A stretch of DNA of 10,891 bases from DATKQI01 sp035532755 (GTDB lineage: Bacteria; Pseudomonadota; Alphaproteobacteria; Acetobacterales; Acetobacteraceae), in assembly GCA_035532755.1 (NCBI GenBank), contig DATKQI010000273.1, forward strand, positions 1 through 10,891. The letters are read 5' to 3'. The stretch's first letter is position 1, and each line of letters opens with the position of its first letter. This document shows, in pieces, positions 7,001 through 10,891 of the stretch. A program made the translations under genes and the position numbers. The notes below the pieces were generated by a model that did no database searches, was not told where the DNA came from, and saw only the letters and a program-made list of their open reading frames with translations.

Positions 7001-10000
7001 CTATGCTTGGTCGATGTCGGCCATTTCGGCTGCCGGAGCGGCTGCTTCCCTGCTGTCCCCTGACCTCTCCGGCTGCGGACCCAGTACCAGATCGTAGAGC
7101 CGGCGGGTGCTCTGCGGCCAGTCCAGCCATGGCATGCCTGAAGACCTCGGTGCATCGCCTGCCCGCTGCAGGGCGAGCCAGCGTTCGATGGCCTGTGCAA
7201 GGTCGTCCGGCGAGAGGCCGGAGAAATAGAAGGCGAAATCGCCTGCCACCTCGCGGAAAACCGGAATATCCCGCGCGATGATCGGCAGGTCGTGTCGTGC
7301 CGCTTCGATCAGGGGCAGCCCGAAGCCTTCGCCTTCAGACGCGGCGACAAGGCAGTCGGACGCCGCATAGATATTGTCGAGATACCCGTCGTCGATGCCT
7401 TCGAGATGGAACAGGCGCTTGCCCAGCTCCGGATTCCGGCGAAGGCTGCTCATGATCCTGGGGATGGTTCGCCGCTGATCGTCGGGCAGGACCGCCCACC
7501 CTTCCTTGCCCACGACCGCGAGATTGACGTCGATACCTCGCGCCCAGAGGCGTTCCATCGCGCCGATGACCTGGAGATGGCCTTTTCGGGGCTCGATGGT
7601 GCCCACCATCAGGAACGTCGGCCGAGCCCGCAGCGCCGCCAGTACCTGGCTCGCGCCCTCCGGCTGCAAACCGGCGGCTGCAGACCCGTTCATGCTGGTT
7701 CCGAGGTGGAAGGACTCGACCCTGAGCGGCCGATGGCGCTGCGGCCCGTTCAAGGCAAGCCAGCTTCGCAATTCGTCGGCGACCGCCCGTGATATGCAGA
7801 TCAGTCCGTCGGCAAGGCCCGCTATGGTTTCGAGCCACGCACGGTGGATCGCATCGGCCCCCGGCGGAAACATCTCCGGCTGGTTGACAGGCAGCAGGTC
7901 ATAGACAACGAAATGGAACCCGAGCCCGCGATGGTGCCAAGCGTGCAGCAATGCCCTGCTGCGCGCGATGGCGTCGGGGCAGTAATCCACGCCCAGGAAA
8001 AGATCGCCGGTGGAGACATCTGCCACCTCCTCGTCCAGCCTCAGATCGTGGCGTCCGATCAGATCTGCCGTGAATCTCCGTGCGTAGCGGTAGGTTCCCT
8101 TGTCCTCATAGACCGGCTCCAGGCGCCAATCCGGCGGCAGGCACCTCAATCCTTCTTCCAGTATCGCGCGTGTGACGCGTTCGATGCCCGCCTTCAGATC
8201 GTGCCGGGCGATGGACGAGACGTCGAAAAGGAGCTGGCGCTGCCGGCATGGATAGGCGCGGTTTGCATCGATGCTCCAGGCGGACGCGAGGATATCGCGC
8301 TCCTCCGGGGTGCCTTCGAGTGCAGCGAGGCTGCGCACCAAACGTCTGCGACGCGCATGGGGGTGGCGGGCGGCAAATTCCTCGATAGCGTCTGCGTAGG
8401 CGGATGCGATGCGCGCCGGGGCCAGATCCGTTGCGACATAGGCACGCGCCCGCTCGGCCAACGCGGCGCGCTTCCCATGATCGTGCCGCAGCCGCGTCAG
8501 CGCATCCGTGAGATCGGCATCGGTGAATTCGTCCGGGATCATGACGAGCGCCGTCTCGGGCAGTTCGGCGAGCGAGGCATGCGCGTTGACGATGGTCGGG
8601 ATGCCGTAGGCCAGGCAATCGAGTGCGGCCCTTGATGTTTCCCCGCGCGAGCGCGTGCGCAGCTGCACGGCCGCGTCCGCCGCGGCCTGGTACGCGGCAT
8701 ACTGTCCGGGCGTCAGGTACCCGGTGATCTGGATCCGCGCCGCACATCCGCTTTCCTGAATGCGTCGGGTGATCTCCTGCCCATAATCCGCGCCCTGGTT
8801 TTCCCCGACGAAGATCAGGCGGCAGTTCGCATCTTGCGCCAGTGACGAGGCAAGCCACGCGTCGAGCAGGTGATGGTTCAGCTTGGAAAAATCGAGGAAG
8901 CCGAAGCTGCACATGCAGAAATCCTGCTCGCCAATGCCGAGTTCGGCGCGGGCTTCCTGCCGACGGGGCGAGGGCAGGGCGTGGAGCTGCGGAATCAGCC
9001 GGAACTGGTTGACCTTCGGCCCGTACCACAGGCGGGCCTGCCGGACGGCGTAGCCGGAATGCACAATGACGCCGCACGAATCCGCGATGACCTGCAAGTT
9101 GGCAGGGTATGTCCAGACCGCAGCTTCCCGTCCGCCGACCTGTTCCTCGATCAGCGCCGGATAGCCATGCGAGCGGTACAGGGCATGCAGGAAGGCCTGC
9201 GTTTCTCCGCCTGCGATTTCCTGCCAGTTGATCAGGCTTGAGAGGAAGAAATCATGCAGTACGACCGTGCCCGGATGGCGGCTGAGAAGATCGAACATGC
9301 CGGCGTGGAAGGGTGAATTGCCGAAGTGGTAGAGGATGCGATCGTACCGGCCGGCGTGGGCGCCGAACCACTCCATGCTGCGGATCGGAAAGTTCGCGCT
9401 GATCCATGGCTCAGCAACTTCGGCCTCGGTCGGTACCACCTCAATGTCGTAATGGCAGGCGAGTGCCGGCAGCAGTTCGGCGCTGTAATCGGCGATGCCG
9501 GACTGGGTGGGCGGCAGCGGTGAAACATAAGCAAGGCGCGGCCTTGCGCCGGGCATGGCGGACAGGCGCACGGGCTTGTGGGCGGCGGCCTGGCGGTCGT
9601 GGAGAGCTGCGAACGCGTCGAGCGCGCGATCAGCGGTCGCTTCCCAGGAGAAACGCCGCGCTTGCACCGGACCGTGCGCCCGCAGGGACTGGCGCAGGCC
9701 TTCGTCGGACAGAACCCGGCTCAGGGTTTCCGCGATCGCGTAGGGGCTTGCCGGATCGAACAGTGCATCGGCGCGGCCGATCACCTCGGGGATGCTGGTG
9801 GTGTTCGAGCCGACGGCCGGCGCGCCGCAGGCCATCGCCTCCAGCACCGGCAGGCCGAAACCTTCATGCAGAGAGGGGAAGACGAAAAGGTGGCAGGTGC
9901 GGTAGAGGGCGATCAGGTCCTGATTGCTGACGCGCCCGGTCAACACCAGATCATGTTCAATTCCAGCCTTGCGGGCCTGCATGAGGATCTGCTGCTTCTC

Positions 10001-10810
10001 CTCGCCAGACATCGCCGTGGTGATGACGAGCGGGTGGGCCGCGCGCACCGCGGAGGGCAGCATCGAGAATGCGGCCAGCAGGCCGCGGATGTTCTTGCGA
10101 TGGTCGAATCCGCCGGGGGCGCAGAGCAGGAATCCATCCTTGATGCCGTAGCGCATCATCAGCTCGGCATATGCCGCCGGAGCGAGTGCGGCGGCATGGA
10201 ATTCGGGGCCGGCGGCCGATGAGATGGTTACGATGCCATCCGCAGGGATCTGCAGCGCCTCCACCGCTTCCCGCCGGCAGAATTCCGAGATGGCAAGCAG
10301 GAGCTCCGCTTTCCGGATAGATTGGAGCTTCCGGTAGTAGAATGCCTTATAGCCAGGATCCGTGAGGTAGATATCCGGATTCAGCAGCGGGATCAGATCG
10401 TACAGTGTGACGGCCGCAGGTGCCGCGTGTTCGAAGGCCGCGACCGTGGCGACCGCGTCATCCACCCAGCCTTCGAACAGGCTGGCGATATGAACGAGAT
10501 CGGGCGCGAGATCGGCCAGGAACGCCTCACGGATGCTTTCTCCCGCACGCGCCCGCCAGGCATTGCCCGGATTGTGCCCGGCGACGGGCGTCGGCACGCT
10601 GAATGTGCGGATGCGGTCCTGGGGGACGAGGGTGTCGAACGCCGCCCGCAGAGGTTCCATGGTTTCGGGGAACGCATCGTTCAGCGCGACCCAGACATCA
10701 TGGCCGTTCGCACGGCGGGCGAGCGCGGTTGCAAGCGAGAGCGAATAGCGCCCGATTCCACGAAAGCGGCTTGCGGTCTGCGCGCCCTGCAGATCCAGAA
10801 CGATCCGCAT
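7001..10810 (-). CDS. Three-module glycosyltransferase family 4 protein
   Basis: The 1269-residue chain holds three complete GT-B glycosyltransferase modules. Module 1 (1-408) has RGIGRY at 17-22, YDLIP at 137-141, donor-phosphate residues R238-K239 and the E-x7-E pair E316/E324 in HEGFGLPVLE. Module 2 (about 424-815) begins SPLPPTQSGIADYS, has K643 in the donor loop and carries the variant RGETSRAALD at 722-731. Module 3 (about 857-1245) has GIERVTRAI at 875-883, YDLLP at 970-974, R1075-K1076 and E1161/E1169 in GEGFGLPLIE. Modules 1 and 3 belong to one subfamily, module 2 to another. Such proteins transfer several sugars in sequence to surface polysaccharides; donors and linkages are not readable here. 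There are no membrane helices, so it probably acts at the cytoplasmic membrane face. ATG 10810 is the only usable start: the frame is open upstream to the window edge but has no ATG, GTG or TTG. The upstream stop is 2 bases away, implying translational coupling. Confidence 0.93.
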   Translation of the reverse strand: MRIVLDLQGAQTASRFRGIGRYSLSLATALARRANGHDVWVALNDAFPETMEPLRAAFDTLVPQDRIRTFSVPTPVAGHNPGNAWRARAGESIREAFLADLAPDLVHIASLFEGWVDDAVATVAAFEHAAPAAVTLYDLIPLLNPDIYLTDPGYKAFYYRKLQSIRKAELLLAISEFCRREAVEALQIPADGIVTISSAAGPEFHAAALAPAAYAELMMRYGIKDGFLLCAPGGFDHRKNIRGLLAAFSMLPSAVRAAHPLVITTAMSGEEKQQILMQARKAGIEHDLVLTGRVSNQDLIALYRTCHLFVFPSLHEGFGLPVLEAMACGAPAVGSNTTSIPEVIGRADALFDPASPYAIAETLSRVLSDEGLRQSLRAHGPVQARRFSWEATADRALDAFAALHDRQAAAHKPVRLSAMPGARPRLAYVSPLPPTQSGIADYSAELLPALACHYDIEVVPTEAEVAEPWISANFPIRSMEWFGAHAGRYDRILYHFGNSPFHAGMFDLLSRHPGTVVLHDFFLSSLINWQEIAGGETQAFLHALYRSHGYPALIEEQVGGREAAVWTYPANLQVIADSCGVIVHSGYAVRQARLWYGPKVNQFRLIPQLHALPSPRRQEARAELGIGEQDFCMCSFGFLDFSKLNHHLLDAWLASSLAQDANCRLIFVGENQGADYGQEITRRIQESGCAARIQITGYLTPGQYAAYQAAADAAVQLRTRSRGETSRAALDCLAYGIPTIVNAHASLAELPETALVMIPDEFTDADLTDALTRLRHDHGKRAALAERARAYVATDLAPARIASAYADAIEEFAARHPHARRRRLVRSLAALEGTPEERDILASAWSIDANRAYPCRQRQLLFDVSSIARHDLKAGIERVTRAILEEGLRCLPPDWRLEPVYEDKGTYRYARRFTADLIGRHDLRLDEEVADVSTGDLFLGVDYCPDAIARSRALLHAWHHRGLGFHFVVYDLLPVNQPEMFPPGADAIHRAWLETIAGLADGLICISRAVADELRSWLALNGPQRHRPLRVESFHLGTSMNGSAAAGLQPEGASQVLAALRARPTFLMVGTIEPRKGHLQVIGAMERLWARGIDVNLAVVGKEGWAVLPDDQRRTIPRIMSSLRRNPELGKRLFHLEGIDDGYLDNIYAASDCLVAASEGEGFGLPLIEAARHDLPIIARDIPVFREVAGDFAFYFSGLSPDDLAQAIERWLALQRAGDAPRSSGMPWLDWPQSTRRLYDLVLGPQPERSGDSREAAAPAAEMADIDQA

Positions 10811-10812
10811 CT

Positions 10813-10891
10813 TCAGGACAGCCCCGGATGGCGGGTGGCGAGCGCCCGTTTCAGATCCCGATAGATACTGGACGCCGACGGCGACAATCCG
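10813..10891 (-). CDS. 3' end of an upstream gene of unknown product
   Basis: Reading the minus strand from base 10890, 25 codons end in TGA at 10813-10815. The residues run GLSPSASSIYRDLKRALAT and finish RHPGLS, an amphipathic helix rich in Arg, Lys and Ala. Tails like this close many glycosyltransferases and methyltransferases in polysaccharide clusters, but 25 residues cannot name a family. Support for its being real: the helix-like composition, and the stop placed 2 bases before the start of the large glycosyltransferase gene (TGAAGATG), a usual operon junction. Confidence 0.6.
   Translation of the reverse strand, partial: GLSPSASSIYRDLKRALATRHPGLS

Noticed and set aside
6820..7281. A 153-codon plus-strand frame beginning within the palindromic gap
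   Set aside because: It runs through both hairpins and into the 3' end of the large glycosyltransferase gene on the other strand; the composition is not protein-like and no motif is seen.

Overview
The window is GC-rich (about 75% in hand-counted samples of the left part) and densely coding. It looks like an alphaproteobacterial chromosome. The gene set (a bacterial ELM1-family protein, a FadB/FadJ-type beta-oxidation enzyme and large multi-module glycosyltransferases) and the codon usage best fit Acetobacteraceae or a relative. This placement is inference; no rRNA or other marker gene is present.

Left block, 1-6806, plus strand. Five genes run in the same direction with gaps of 9-52 bases, so they probably form one transcription unit. 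In order they are: the C-terminal end of a GT4-like glycosyltransferase; an ELM1-family (GT-B-like) protein; a 631-residue protein of no family I recognise, with an N-terminal alpha/beta domain and four apparent divergent beta-rich repeats; a bifunctional enoyl-CoA hydratase/3-hydroxyacyl-CoA dehydrogenase with its key residues intact; and an M20 zinc peptidase with all expected metal ligands. The first two point to envelope glycan work. The last two are fatty-acid and peptide catabolism. The link between the two halves is not obvious.

Middle, 6807-7000. This 194-base gap lies between convergent genes. It holds two neighbouring imperfect hairpins (6816-6871 and 6884-6918), which look like a dispersed palindromic element. 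I see no clear intrinsic terminator and no gene.

Right block, 7001-10891, minus strand. One very large gene encodes three glycosyltransferase family 4 modules in a single 1269-residue chain. Its start lies 2 bases after the stop of an upstream gene, of which only the last 25 codons are visible. Sampled GC here is lower (57-68% by line), and the change falls at the palindromic gap. This suggests the right block belongs to a surface-polysaccharide cluster with a different history from the left block. The three-module enzyme could add several sugars in sequence, or build a repeat unit, of an O-antigen or exopolysaccharide.
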